Positions 32,411 through 41,614 of a stretch of 64,000 bases of DNA are shown piece after piece. Source of the stretch: Paraherbaspirillum soli (lineage in GTDB: Bacteria > Pseudomonadota > Gammaproteobacteria > Burkholderiales > Burkholderiaceae_D); contig NZ_JBHSMT010000014.1 in the NCBI RefSeq assembly GCF_042654985.1, forward strand, positions 1-64,000, in the 5' to 3' direction. The notes below the pieces were generated by a model. That model searched no databases, was not told the DNA's origin, and saw only the letters and a program-made list of their open reading frames with translations. The stretch's first letter is position 1, and each line of letters begins with the position of its first letter. Position numbers and translations under genes: made by a program.

Positions 32411-33604
32411 GTGTTCAATGCAATTCTGGATTTTTTATCGAATGGTTTGATGGGCGCCAGTCCGTGGCAAATCGTGGTGTTCACGCTGGTGGTGACGCAC
32501 ATCACTATCGCTGCAGTGACTATTTACCTGCATCGTTGCCAGGCGCATCGCGCACTTGAGCTGCACGCGATCCCCAGCCACTTTTTCCGCTTCTGGTTGT
32601 GGTTGACCACCGGCATGGTCACCAAGGAGTGGGCTGCTATCCACCGCAAGCATCACGCCAAATGCGAAACCGAAGAAGATCCGCATAGCCCGGTGACACG
32701 CGGCATCAAAAAGGTTTTGCTGGAAGGTGCGGAGCTGTATCGCGCTGAATCCAAGAACCTTGAAACCATGGAAAAATTCGGTCACGGCACGCCTGATGAC
32801 TGGGTTGAAAAGAACGTTTATGACAAGCACAGCGCATTGGGTATTGTCGCCATGCTGTTCGTCGACCTGATGCTGTTCGGCGTCGCCGGTTTGACCGTCT
32901 GGGCAGTTCAAATGCTGTGGATTCCAATCACCGCCGCCGGCATCATCAACGGCATCGGTCACTATTGGGGCTATCGCAACTACGATTGCAATGATGCTGC
33001 GACCAACATCATTCCATTCGGCATCATCATCGGTGGCGAAGAGCTGCACAACAACCACCATACTTTCGGTACTTCGGCCAAGCTGTCGTCGAAGTGGTAC
33101 GAATTTGATATCGGCTGGATGTATATCCGGATTCTGGAAACCTTCGGGCTGGCCAAGGTCAAGAAAGTTGCGCCGGAACCGAAGTTCAATCACGCCAAAG
33201 CGGTACCGGATCTGGATACATTGCAATCGGTGATCGTCAACCGTTACGACGTGATGGCCAAATATGCGAAATCGCTGAAGACTGCCTGGCGCGAAGAGCG
33301 TGAGCATTTGGCAAGCATGGCTAAACTGGAGTCCGGGTTTTTGAAATCATCCAAGAAATTGCTGCAACGCGAACCGACTAAACTGGAAGCCCCGCAAAAG
33401 CAGCAGTTGACGGAATTGTTCTTGCACAGCAAAGCGTTGCAAACCATGCACGAAATGCGGGTTGAGCTGGGTGCGATTTGGGAGCGTTCGCATTTCACCC
33501 GGGATCAGTTGCTGCATCAATTGCAAGACTGGTGTGCGCGTGCCGAAGCTTCCAAGATCAAGGCATTGCAGGATTTCTCCTTGCGCTTGCGCAGTTATTC
33601 CTGA
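32411..33604 (+). CDS. Acyl-CoA/fatty acid desaturase (delta-9 type)
   Basis: 397 residues. A di-iron membrane enzyme that introduces a double bond into fatty acyl chains. The three histidine boxes are H41-RCQA-H46, H78-RK-HH and H213-NN-HH. Membrane helices surround them. The C-terminal 120 residues are a charged helical extension. GTG at 32411 is preferred since GGAG lies nine bases before it; an ATG at 32396 is in frame but has no ribosome site. A TACAAT -10-like box lies at 32301. Confidence 0.93.
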   Translation: MFNAILDFLSNGLMGASPWQIVVFTLVVTHITIAAVTIYLHRCQAHRALELHAIPSHFFRFWLWLTTGMVTKEWAAIHRKHHAKCETEEDPHSPVTRGIKKVLLEGAELYRAESKNLETMEKFGHGTPDDWVEKNVYDKHSALGIVAMLFVDLMLFGVAGLTVWAVQMLWIPITAAGIINGIGHYWGYRNYDCNDAATNIIPFGIIIGGEELHNNHHTFGTSAKLSSKWYEFDIGWMYIRILETFGLAKVKKVAPEPKFNHAKAVPDLDTLQSVIVNRYDVMAKYAKSLKTAWREEREHLASMAKLESGFLKSSKKLLQREPTKLEAPQKQQLTELFLHSKALQTMHEMRVELGAIWERSHFTRDQLLHQLQDWCARAEASKIKALQDFSLRLRSYS

Positions 33605-33644
33605 GTCAAGTTAATGGCGACGATGCATTAACTTGCTTCAATAG

Positions 33645-33673
33645 AACGGTCCTTTTTGGGCCGTTTTTTTTTT
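33645..33673 (+). terminator. Terminator after the desaturase
   Basis: AACGGTCC pairs with GGGCCGTT across a short TTTTT loop, followed by a run of nine T. Confidence 0.93.
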
Positions 33674-33801
33674 GCTCGCATAAATCATTACTGGCGCGTG
33701 CATATTCTGCTCTGCATGCCAAACGCGACTGTTCCAGCTATCGGTGACATTGCATAAAGCCGCGCGTAAAATTGCGTGGCGCAAACATTAGGAGGTCTTT
33801 A

Positions 33802-34434
33802 GTGTCGAGTTCACATTTGCAAATTGGCTTTGCTCTGCTCGCGTTTGGGATGGCGCTTACGCCTGGGCCGAATATGCTCTATCTGATTTCGCGCTCGATT
33901 TGCCAGGGCCGCAAGGCTGGATTCATTTCGCTTGCCGGTGTCGCTGCAGGATTCTTGTTTTACATGCTTTGCGCGGCTTTTGGCATTACCGCTTTCCTAT
34001 TTGCGGTCCCATTTGCTTATGATGTGCTCCGGTTCGGTGGCGCGGCTTATTTGCTATATCTTGCTTGGCAGGCAGTCAAACCGGGCGGACGCTCACCATT
34101 TCAAGTCAAAGATCTCCCTCTCGATAGCGGCCGTAAGCTATTTCTGATGGGATTTCTCACCAATCTGTTAAATCCCAAAATTGCTTTGCTCTATCTTGCG
34201 CTGCTGCCACAGTTCATCGATCCGTCCGCTGGCAGCGTTCTGGTTCAGTCCTTGTGGCTGGGTCTGGTCCAGATTTGTATCAGCATCACGGTCAATGGAA
34301 TTATTGCGCTCGTTGCCGGGTCGATTGCAGGGTTTCTTGCAGTTCGACCGAGTTGGATTCTGGTCCAGCGCTGGGTGATGGGAACGGTTTTGGCCGGATT
34401 AGCGGTTCGCATTGCGCTGCAAGCGCGTAAATAA
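33802..34434 (+). CDS. LysE/RhtB family amino acid exporter
   Basis: 210 residues with about six membrane helices. The signature GMALTPGPNMLYLISRSICQGRKAGF near the N-terminus and FLTNLLNPKIALLYLALLPQFI in the middle define the LysE/RhtB family, which exports amino acids or similar metabolites. GTG at 33802 has AGGAGGT five bases before it, a very strong ribosome site. Confidence 0.95.
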   Translation: MSSSHLQIGFALLAFGMALTPGPNMLYLISRSICQGRKAGFISLAGVAAGFLFYMLCAAFGITAFLFAVPFAYDVLRFGGAAYLLYLAWQAVKPGGRSPFQVKDLPLDSGRKLFLMGFLTNLLNPKIALLYLALLPQFIDPSAGSVLVQSLWLGLVQICISITVNGIIALVAGSIAGFLAVRPSWILVQRWVMGTVLAGLAVRIALQARK

Positions 34435-34451
34435 GCAGGTTCGTACAGCCG

Positions 34452-34495
34452 AAAAAAAGCCTCGCAAGACGGATGTCTTGCGAGGCTTTTTTTAA
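34452..34495. terminator. Bidirectional terminator between lysE-like gene and rpmG
   Basis: AAAAAAAGCCTCGCAAGAC and GTCTTGCGAGGCTTTTTTT form a long stem with a GGAT loop and A/T runs on both sides, so it serves both convergent units. Confidence 0.95.
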
Positions 34496-34506
34496 GACTG
34501 GATCGA

Positions 34507-34674
34507 TTACTTGATCTTGGTCTCTTTGTACTCAACGTGCTTACGTGCCTTCGGATCAAATTTCATGATCGACATTTTTTCCGGCGTCGTACGCTTGTTC
34601 TTTGTCGTTGTGTAGAAATGACCGGTACCTGCGGTCGATTCCAGCTTGATTTTGTCGCGGCCTGATTTCGCCAT
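34507..34674 (-). CDS. rpmG: 50S ribosomal protein L33
   Basis: 55 residues reading MAKSGRDKIKLESTAGTGHF and ending YKETKIK, the standard L33. It is part of the large ribosomal subunit near the E site. It carries no zinc cysteines, so it is the C-minus type. It lies 24 bases downstream of rpmB, in the usual rpmB-rpmG operon. Confidence 0.97.
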   Translation of the reverse strand: MAKSGRDKIKLESTAGTGHFYTTTKNKRTTPEKMSIMKFDPKARKHVEYKETKIK

Positions 34675-34698
34675 GATGGTTCCCCTTTATTCTGCTAG

Positions 34699-34935
34699 TT
34701 AGACTTTTTCGCCACGAGCGCGCAAATCGGTCAACACGGCATCAATGCCGATTTTGTCGATTACACGCAAACCGGCGTTGGACAGGCGCAGGGAGACCCA
34801 GCGATTTTCAGACTCGACGAAAATACGACGATTTTGCAAGTTAGGCAAAAAGCGACGTTTCGTTTTGTTGTTTGCATGGGAAACATTGTTGCCGACCATC
34901 GGCCCCTTCCCAGTGACTTGGCAGACACGTGCCAT
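34699..34935 (-). CDS. rpmB: 50S ribosomal protein L28
   Basis: 78 residues: MARVCQVTGKGPMVGNNVSH, RRFLPNL, and VSLRLSNAGLRVIDKIG are classic L28. The operon with rpmG follows. AGGAG is just upstream of the start on the minus strand. Confidence 0.98.
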   Translation of the reverse strand: MARVCQVTGKGPMVGNNVSHANNKTKRRFLPNLQNRRIFVESENRWVSLRLSNAGLRVIDKIGIDAVLTDLRARGEKV

Positions 34936-35070
34936 GTTTTACTCCTTGAATATTTCCGAAATTGGAAAAAATGCGAGTATATATAAAAAAATGAGATTTT
35001 TCAATGACTTGCGGAAAACAATTGTGTCTTTTGTGTTTTCAAGATTTAACAATTTGACGGTGCAAGTATT

Positions 35071-35745
35071 TCATAGCTGTCCATGCTCGGCAAATGAGTA
35101 AAACTGGGTGCCGGCCACAATGAAATGATCGAGCACGCGCACATCGATCAATGCCAGTGTCTGTTTTAGTGTTTGCGTCAGACTGCGGTCGGCGGCGCTT
35201 GGGTCGGGTGATCCGGATGGGTGGTTGTGCGCCAGCATCACGCTGGCGGCATTGTGCGCCAGTGCCGCCTTGACCACTTCGCGCGGATAGACACTGGTGC
35301 GGGTCAGCGTGCCGCGGAATAGTTCATCGACCGCAATGAGTCGATTTTTGACATCCAGGAAGAGCAGCACGAACGATTCATAAGGCAGGTTGCACAGTAA
35401 TAACTGCAGATACTGTTTGACTGCCATAGGCGAATTGAAAGTAGCGCTGGTTTGCAACTCTTCTATCAATGAGCGTCGGGCCAGCTCCAGTACCGCTTGT
35501 AGTTGGGTAAACTTGGCTGGACCGAGACCGCTGATGACGGAAAAGTCGCTGAGCGAAGCCGCGAACAGACGATTCAGCGAGCCGAAATGCGTCGTCATAT
35601 CGCGCCCCAGATCGACTGCGCTCTTACCCGCTACGCCGGACCGCAGAAAGACGGCTAGCAACTCTGCATCGGAAAGTGCCCGTGGGCCGTGTTTGATCAA
35701 GCGTTCGCGCGGCCGTTGATCGGCTGGCCAGTCTTTGATTGCCAT
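35071..35745 (-). CDS. radC: RadC/MPN-domain JAMM family protein
   Basis: 224 residues. The N-terminal helix-hairpin-helix part (GLGPAKFTQLQAVLELARR) is followed by the metalloprotease-like MPN domain with HNHPSGSPDPSAADRSLT (HxH then Asp). Named DNA repair protein in many genomes, but the function is unproven. It is divergent from the FKBP gene and upstream of rpmB-rpmG, as in many proteobacteria. Confidence 0.95.
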   Translation of the reverse strand: MAIKDWPADQRPRERLIKHGPRALSDAELLAVFLRSGVAGKSAVDLGRDMTTHFGSLNRLFAASLSDFSVISGLGPAKFTQLQAVLELARRSLIEELQTSATFNSPMAVKQYLQLLLCNLPYESFVLLFLDVKNRLIAVDELFRGTLTRTSVYPREVVKAALAHNAASVMLAHNHPSGSPDPSAADRSLTQTLKQTLALIDVRVLDHFIVAGTQFYSFAEHGQL

Positions 35746-35862
35746 GGTTTGGTGTGAGGGTAGGAACGTCGGGTTGAGAGTGTCGTTATCCAGGTCATCT
35801 GCTTGAAGGTGACATACAATAGCAGCTTTCGACGAACACTTGATTTTTTCTTAATAGTATTT

Positions 35863-36318
35863 ATGCCTAATTCATCTGTCCCAATAGTTACCGAAGCATC
35901 CTATTTGACCTTGCACTATCGTCTTGCTTCGCAGGATGGAGAGGATATTGTCAGCACCTTCAAGGAGTCGCCGGCTACACTGCAGTTCGGCATGGGGCAG
36001 CTGGCGCCATTCCTGGAACACTGCCTGCTTGGTTTGGAGGAAGGTACGCATAAAACCTTTGACCTGCCGCCGGAACAAGCCTTTGGGCCGCGCAATCCCG
36101 AATTGATTCAGCGCGTTTCGCGCGCTACGCTGAAACAGAATTCCCAGTTGGGCGAGGAATATCGTGTAGGTGATCTGGTCGAGTTCGCGGCGCCTGGCGG
36201 CGGTCAGTTTGCCGGTGTGCTGCGTGAGATTGACGAGCAGGGCGCTGTGTTTGATTTCAATCATCCGCTGGCTGGCCAATCGGTCAAATTCGAAGTAAAG
36301 ATTATCGGCATTTTGTAA
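35863..36318 (+). CDS. FKBP-type peptidyl-prolyl isomerase, SlpA-like
   Basis: 151 residues. YLTLHYRLASQDGEDIVSTF, then GMGQLAPFLEHCLLGLEEGTHKTFDLPPEQAFGPRNPELIQ is the SlpA/SlyD FKBP pattern with the inserted flap. It should catalyse proline isomerisation and chaperone proteins in the cytoplasm. No His-rich tail is present, unlike SlyD. It lies 16 bases before ispH, a common pair. ATG at 35863 lacks a clear ribosome site; the frame is open from 35803. Confidence 0.93.
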   Translation: MPNSSVPIVTEASYLTLHYRLASQDGEDIVSTFKESPATLQFGMGQLAPFLEHCLLGLEEGTHKTFDLPPEQAFGPRNPELIQRVSRATLKQNSQLGEEYRVGDLVEFAAPGGGQFAGVLREIDEQGAVFDFNHPLAGQSVKFEVKIIGIL

Positions 36319-36334
36319 GTTGAGGGATCTGAAT

Positions 36335-37267
36335 ATGGGCAAAGAAATTCTATTGGCGCAACCCCGTGGTTTCTGCGCCGGTGTTGATCGCGCGATCGAA
36401 ATTGTCGAGCGCGCACTGCAACAATTCGGGGCGCCGATTTATGTGCGTCACGAGATTGTGCACAATGCCTACGTGGTCGCCGACCTACGCAATAAAGGAG
36501 CAATCTTTATCGAGGAACTGGCGGATGTGCCGGCCGGGAATACGGTTGTTTTTTCGGCGCATGGCGTCTCCAAGGCGGTGCAGGCAGAGGCGGAAGCACG
36601 TGGCTTGACAGTCTTCGACGCCACTTGCCCGCTGGTCACCAAAGTGCATATGGAGGTCGCCAAGATGCGCCGCGAAGGGCGCGAAATCGTCATGATCGGC
36701 CACGACGGTCATCCCGAAGTGGAAGGCACGATGGGGCAGGCGGAAAGCGGCATGCATCTGGTCGAGACCGTGGCTGACGTCGACAAACTGGAGGTGGCTA
36801 ATCCCGAATTGCTGGCTTACGTTTCGCAGACCACGTTGTCGGTCGATGACACTGCGGATGTGATTGCCGCATTGAAGCAAAAATTTCCATTGATTACCGA
36901 ACCGAAGAAGGGCGATATCTGCTACGCCACCACCAACCGTCAGCAAGCCGTCAAATTCATGGCGCCACAGGTTGATATCGTGATTGTGGTTGGCAGCCCG
37001 AATAGTTCCAATTCCAATCGCTTGCGCGAGGTCGCCGAGAAAAAGGGCACAGTCGCCTATATGGTTGACAACGCAGCACAGATTGACGCTGCCTGGCTGG
37101 AAGGAAAGTCCCGCATCGGCGTCACTGCCGGCGCATCGGCGCCGGAGGTATTGGTGCAGGCAGTCATCGATCGTCTCAAGGAATGCGGTGCGAAAAGCGT
37201 GAGCACGCTGGACGGCGTCGAAGAGCATGTCACGTTCCCGATGCCGAAAGGTTTGGCGCGCGCCTGA
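36335..37267 (+). CDS. ispH: 4-hydroxy-3-methylbut-2-enyl diphosphate reductase
   Basis: 310 residues. The last enzyme of the MEP isoprenoid pathway, an iron-sulfur protein. Cluster cysteines appear in QPRGFCAGVDRA (Cys 14), DATCPLVTKVH and the later DICYATTNRQ. The conserved HGVSKAV and GSPNSSNSNRL are present. ATG at 36335 has GAGGG nine bases upstream. It follows the SlpA-like gene. Confidence 0.97.
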   Translation: MGKEILLAQPRGFCAGVDRAIEIVERALQQFGAPIYVRHEIVHNAYVVADLRNKGAIFIEELADVPAGNTVVFSAHGVSKAVQAEAEARGLTVFDATCPLVTKVHMEVAKMRREGREIVMIGHDGHPEVEGTMGQAESGMHLVETVADVDKLEVANPELLAYVSQTTLSVDDTADVIAALKQKFPLITEPKKGDICYATTNRQQAVKFMAPQVDIVIVVGSPNSSNSNRLREVAEKKGTVAYMVDNAAQIDAAWLEGKSRIGVTAGASAPEVLVQAVIDRLKECGAKSVSTLDGVEEHVTFPMPKGLARA

Positions 37268-37724
37268 CCACGAGGGCTGCTTCAGAAAATCGGTGGGGGA
37301 TTAGGAATGTTCTTGTCATCCGATAGACAAAAGTTGGGCAAATGAAATTTTTGTCCTGAACTATCCCCCCGCATATTAAGTTGCCTGAATGAAATCATTC
37401 CGGCTAAGTTGCCGGTCTGTCAAACAACTGTCGATTCGCCCTGTCGAACCAGCTCTTTTGCTGCATTTCAAAGCGAAATTAAATTCAGAAGAATCTCATC
37501 TTTTCCAGCGATAGTTTTTTGTTTTCCTCGCTATCATTGCGACGCCGCTGTTTGATCTCAAAGGTCTGTGCGAATCGGGATCAGCAGGGTAGTATTACAA
37601 GCTGCTGGGGGTTATTTTTCGGTCAACGCTGACTATAATTTACACAATCATGCTGCGCTGCCCCTGAGACAAAACTTATTAAAGATAAAAAACGTTTTTA
37701 TAAAAACGTATAGGAGACAAAAAA
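37268..37724. other. Intergenic region before the liv leader
   Basis: No credible gene. It is AT-rich toward the end. TATAAT at 37634-37639 is a good -10 box for transcription of the leader peptide and livHMGF, but no strong -35 is seen. The rest (37268-37560) has nothing I can name. Confidence 0.45.
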
Positions 37725-37790
37725 ATGTATACCCATCTCACCCCTCTGATTCCGGCCATTCTCGCAATGCCAAATTATCTTTCCAGTTAA
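37725..37790 (+). CDS. Candidate 21-codon Leu/Ile-rich leader peptide of the liv operon
   Basis: A short frame with a strong ribosome site, TAGGAGAC, eight bases before ATG. It encodes MYTHLTPLIPAILAMPNYLSS, with six Leu/Ile residues out of 21, and ends 17 bases before a strong terminator that precedes livH. This fits a leader peptide for attenuation by leucine or isoleucine supply. Not tested; another explanation is chance. Confidence 0.5.
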   Translation: MYTHLTPLIPAILAMPNYLSS

Positions 37791-37807
37791 ATGGACGGAT
37801 GTCCCTC

Positions 37808-37845
37808 AACGGCACTAGGATTTTTATCCTGCGTGCCGTTTTTGT
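37808..37845 (+). terminator. Rho-independent terminator/attenuator before livH
   Basis: AACGGCAC pairs with GTGCCGTT, and inside it TAGGAT pairs with ATCCTG around TTTT, giving a long hairpin followed by TTTTTGT. It stands 90 bases before livH on the same strand, with no complete gene ending before it other than the short leader. Confidence 0.8.
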
Positions 37846-37935
37846 ATCGGGAATGATTTTGCTGTGTTGCCTTTGACATGGTCGCAGTAGTGTTCTGACC
37901 GATTTGAACCGAACTACAGATAGAACAAGGAAATT

Positions 37936-38865
37936 ATGGATATCTTTATCCAACAAGTTATCAACGGCTTGGTGCTGGGAAGCATGTATGCGTTGATCGC
38001 CCTCGGCTACACGATGGTGTACGGCGTCTTAAATCTTATTAACTTTGCGCACGGCGACATCCTGATGATCGGCGCGATGGTTGGTTTGTCGATCCTCAAA
38101 CTGGTGCAAAACTACGCCCCGGATTTGCCCGGCATCGTCAAATTGATCATTGCGATCGTCGGCGCGATTCCGGTCTGCGTCATCGTCAGCCTGATCATTG
38201 AACGGGTCGCCTACCGTCCGCTGCGCACTGCGCCGCGACTGGCACCGTTGATCACAGCGATCGGCGTTTCGATCCTGCTGCAGACTTTTGCGATGATGAT
38301 CTGGGGCCGCAGCCCGCTGCCGGTGCCGCAAGTCATGCCGTCCGATCCTATCCATGTGTTGGGCGCATTGATTTCGCCGACCCAGGTCATGCTGCTGGTA
38401 TTGGCAACATTGTCGATGGTTGGACTGGTTCTGCTGGTTGAGAAAACCAAAATGGGACGCGCCATGCGTGCCACAGCAGAAAATCCACGGGTCGCAGGCC
38501 TGATGGGCGTCGATTCCAATCGCGTCATCGTGATGACCTTTGCCATCGGCGCCGCGCTGGCCGCAGTGGCTGGAGTGATGTGGGGTGCAAATTATTCGTC
38601 CGCACAATTCGCCATGGGGTTCGTGCCTGGCTTGAAAGCGTTCTCTGCAGCGGTATTGGGCGGAATCGGCAATATTTACGGCGCCATGCTGGGCGGCATT
38701 CTGCTCGGCCTGATCGAAAGTCTCGGCGCCGGTTACATCGGCGATTTCACCGGTAATTTCCTCGGCAGTAATTATCAGGATATTTTCGCATTCATCGTAC
38801 TGATCATCGTACTGACGCTACGGCCGTCCGGCATCATGGGCGAACGCGTCGCCGATCGCGCTTAA
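37936..38865 (+). CDS. livH: Branched-chain amino acid ABC transporter permease LivH
   Basis: 309 residues, about eight membrane helices. The N-terminus (INGLVLGSMYALIALGYTMVYGVLNLINFAHGD) is the LivH signature, and GVMWGANYSSAQFAMGFVPG plus FSAAVLGGIGNIYGAMLGG are typical. With LivM it forms the inner-membrane channel. AAGGAAATT precedes the ATG. It is the first gene of livHMGF, behind a possible attenuator. Confidence 0.96.
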   Translation: MDIFIQQVINGLVLGSMYALIALGYTMVYGVLNLINFAHGDILMIGAMVGLSILKLVQNYAPDLPGIVKLIIAIVGAIPVCVIVSLIIERVAYRPLRTAPRLAPLITAIGVSILLQTFAMMIWGRSPLPVPQVMPSDPIHVLGALISPTQVMLLVLATLSMVGLVLLVEKTKMGRAMRATAENPRVAGLMGVDSNRVIVMTFAIGAALAAVAGVMWGANYSSAQFAMGFVPGLKAFSAAVLGGIGNIYGAMLGGILLGLIESLGAGYIGDFTGNFLGSNYQDIFAFIVLIIVLTLRPSGIMGERVADRA

Positions 38866-38881
38866 TCGCAGAGGAAATTTC

Positions 38882-40096
38882 ATGGCTCATTATTTCGATA
38901 CTAAAAAGAACCCGGTCAAGGCTTACACCAGCCTGGCTGCCCTCGGCATTTTGCTGGTGGTCTTCCCGTTTGTTGCCGCCAATTACGGCAATTCCTGGGT
39001 CCGCATCATAGACTTTGCGTTGTTGTACATCATGCTGGCGCTGGGTCTTAACATCGTGGTCGGTTTTGCCGGTCTGCTCGATCTTGGTTACATCGCGTTC
39101 TACGCAATCGGCGCCTACATGACCGGTCTGCTGGCATCGCCGCAGTTCGCGTCGGTACTGGAGTCCTTCGTCAATACCTATCCCGCCGTCGGCCAGTTCC
39201 TGGTGACGGTGTGCGGACCGCAAATTGTCCAGAACGGCATTCATCTGTCGCTGTGGGTGATCGTGCCGCTGGGAGCGGCGCTGGCAGGGATGTTTGGCGC
39301 AATCCTGGGAGCGCCGACGCTGAAGCTACGCGGCGACTACCTGGCCATCGTGACGCTCGGCTTTGGCGAAATCATCCGGATCTTCATGAATAACCTGAAC
39401 GCTCCAGTGAATATCACCAATGGTCCGCAGGGGATCAATTTGATTGATCCGATTCGTATCTTCGGCGTCTCGCTGGCTGGCGAGCGCGGCTCCAATGCAA
39501 CGGTTTATCTGGGCGGTTATGGCATGCCATCCGTGAATGCCTATTACTTCCTGTTCCTGGTGCTGTGCATTGCGATCATTTTCATTTCGGTACGCTTGCA
39601 GCATTCGCGGCTTGGTCGCGCCTGGGTTGCGATCCGGGAAGATGAAATTGCCGCCAAGGCGATGGGGATCAATACCCGTAACATGAAATTGCTGGCTTTC
39701 ACCATGGGCGCCTCGTTCGGCGGCGTGGCCGGCGCCATGTTTGCGTCGTTCCAGGGCTTTGTGTCGCCGGAGTCGTTCTCGCTGACCGAGTCGATTGCGG
39801 TGCTGGCGATGGTGGTGCTGGGCGGGATGGGACATATTCCAGGCGTCGTGCTCGGCGGCATATTGCTGGCCGCATTGCCGGAAGTGTTGCGGCACACGGT
39901 GGAACCGATTCAGATGGCAATTTTCGGGAAAATCCTGATTGACGCCGAAGTGCTGCGCCAGTTGCTGTACGGTCTGGCCATGGTCGTCATCATGCTGACC
40001 CGCCCATCCGGCCTGTGGCCTGCACCGAAACACGAGGATCGGCCCGATGCCGATATGGATAAACCAACCCCGGCAACGGGCGTGGTACCGGCTTAA
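38882..40096 (+). CDS. livM: Branched-chain amino acid ABC transporter permease LivM
   Basis: 404 residues. Membrane helices begin with ALGILLVVFPFVAANYG. ALGLNIVVGFAGLLDLGYIAFYAIGAY is the LivM signature, and DYLAIVTLGFGEIIRIFMNN is the EAA-like loop that meets the ATPases. It pairs with LivH. Start follows GAGGAAATTTC, 16 bases after livH. Confidence 0.96.
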   Translation: MAHYFDTKKNPVKAYTSLAALGILLVVFPFVAANYGNSWVRIIDFALLYIMLALGLNIVVGFAGLLDLGYIAFYAIGAYMTGLLASPQFASVLESFVNTYPAVGQFLVTVCGPQIVQNGIHLSLWVIVPLGAALAGMFGAILGAPTLKLRGDYLAIVTLGFGEIIRIFMNNLNAPVNITNGPQGINLIDPIRIFGVSLAGERGSNATVYLGGYGMPSVNAYYFLFLVLCIAIIFISVRLQHSRLGRAWVAIREDEIAAKAMGINTRNMKLLAFTMGASFGGVAGAMFASFQGFVSPESFSLTESIAVLAMVVLGGMGHIPGVVLGGILLAALPEVLRHTVEPIQMAIFGKILIDAEVLRQLLYGLAMVVIMLTRPSGLWPAPKHEDRPDADMDKPTPATGVVPA

Positions 40097-40105
40097 GGAG
40101 ATCTC

Positions 40106-40876
40106 ATGAGCGCACAAACTATTCTAAATATCTCCGGCGTCAATAAACGATTTGGCGGCTTGCAGGCATTGTCCGAAGTCAACATCAAGATTCTTAAAGG
40201 CCAGATTTATGGCCTGATCGGACCGAACGGCGCCGGCAAGACGACTTTCTTTAACGTCCTCACCGGCCTCTATCAAGCCGATACCGGCTCCTTTGAGTTG
40301 GCAGGCAAACCGTATTCGCCTTCGGCCCCGCATGAAGTGGCAAAAGCCGGTATCGCGCGTACTTTCCAGAACATCCGCCTGTTTGGCGAGATGACGGTAC
40401 TGGAAAACGTCATGGTCGGCTGCCATGTGCGTACCGAGCAGGGCGTGTTCGGCGCGGTGTTCCGGCACAAGAAGGCGCGCGACGAAGAGGCTGCGATTCG
40501 CAAGCGTTCACAGGAACTGCTCGATTTCGTCGGCATCGGCCGCTTTGGCGAGCGCACTGCGCGCCATTTGTCCTACGGCGATCAACGCCGTCTGGAAATT
40601 GCGCGAGCGCTGGCTACCGAGCCGCAACTGCTGGCACTGGATGAGCCTGCCGCCGGCATGAACGCGACTGAAAAATTGGCCCTGCGCGAGTTGCTGGTCA
40701 AAATCAAGAATGAAGGAAAAACCATTTTGTTGATCGAACATGATGTCAAATTGATGATGGGCTTGTGCGACCGCTTGACGGTACTGGATTACGGCAAGCC
40801 GATTGCAGAAGGACTGCCGGCTGAAATCCAGAAAAATACAGCTGTGATCGAAGCCTACCTGGGAGGTGGTCACTAA
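40106..40876 (+). CDS. livG: Branched-chain amino acid ABC transporter ATP-binding protein LivG
   Basis: 256 residues. Walker A GPNGAGKT (39-46), ABC signature LSYGDQRRLEIARAL, Walker B LLALDEPAAGM. FQNIRLFGEMTVLENVMVG is typical of LivG. It powers uptake with LivF. AAGGAGAT precedes the start. The stop overlaps the livF ATG by one base (TAATG). Confidence 0.96.
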   Translation: MSAQTILNISGVNKRFGGLQALSEVNIKILKGQIYGLIGPNGAGKTTFFNVLTGLYQADTGSFELAGKPYSPSAPHEVAKAGIARTFQNIRLFGEMTVLENVMVGCHVRTEQGVFGAVFRHKKARDEEAAIRKRSQELLDFVGIGRFGERTARHLSYGDQRRLEIARALATEPQLLALDEPAAGMNATEKLALRELLVKIKNEGKTILLIEHDVKLMMGLCDRLTVLDYGKPIAEGLPAEIQKNTAVIEAYLGGGH

Positions 40877-41601
40877 TGGCAACCAATAATATTCTGCGTG
40901 TCAGCAACCTCAAGGTTGCATACGGCGGCATCCAGGCGGTCAAGGGCGTCAGTCTGGAAGTCAACGAAGGCGAGCTGGTAACGCTGATTGGCGCCAACGG
41001 CGCCGGCAAAACCACGACTCTGAAAGCAATCACCGGCACCCTGCCGCAATGCCGGGTCGATGGCGAAATGCATTACTTGGGGAAGGCGACCAAGGGCATC
41101 AATTCATTCAATCTGGTCAAGCAAAAGCTGGCCATGGTACCGGAAGGGCGCGGCGTGTTCACGCGCATGAGCATCCTTGAAAACCTGTTGATGGGAGCTT
41201 ACACGCGGGACGACAAGGCTGGCATTGCGGCTGACGTCGACAAATGGTTTGGCGTTTTCCCGCGCCTGAAAGAGCGTGCTGCGCAAATGGCCGGCACCTT
41301 GTCCGGCGGTGAGCAGCAGATGCTGGCAATGGCGCGGGCATTGATGAGTCATCCAAAGCTGCTGTTGCTGGATGAGCCGTCGATGGGGCTGTCGCCGATC
41401 ATGGTCGAAAAGATCTTTGAGGTCATCCGCAACGTCTCGGCACAAGGCATCACGATCCTGCTGGTCGAGCAGAACGCCAAACTGGCGCTGCAAGCGGCGC
41501 ATCGGGCCTACGTGATGGATTCCGGCCTGGTGACGATGAGCGGTCATGCCAAGGAGATGCTGGACGATCCGAAGGTCAAGGCGGCTTATCTGGGTGAATA
41601 A
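40876..41601 (+). CDS. livF: Branched-chain amino acid ABC transporter ATP-binding protein LivF
   Basis: 241 residues. Walker A GANGAGKT (39-46), signature LSGGEQQMLAMARAL, Walker B LLLLDEPSMGLSP. VPEGRGVFTRMSILENLLMGA is a LivF feature. It overlaps livG by one base. The last roughly 150 bases are duplicated in degraded form downstream (41700-41850). No binding-protein gene (livK) is in the operon. Confidence 0.96.
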   Translation: MATNNILRVSNLKVAYGGIQAVKGVSLEVNEGELVTLIGANGAGKTTTLKAITGTLPQCRVDGEMHYLGKATKGINSFNLVKQKLAMVPEGRGVFTRMSILENLLMGAYTRDDKAGIAADVDKWFGVFPRLKERAAQMAGTLSGGEQQMLAMARALMSHPKLLLLDEPSMGLSPIMVEKIFEVIRNVSAQGITILLVEQNAKLALQAAHRAYVMDSGLVTMSGHAKEMLDDPKVKAAYLGE

Positions 41602-41614
41602 CCAGAACGACGGG

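Noticed and set aside
37568..37876. 102-residue frame before livH
   Set aside because: It covers the leader and terminator in another frame and lacks a ribosome site; the short leader frame fits better.
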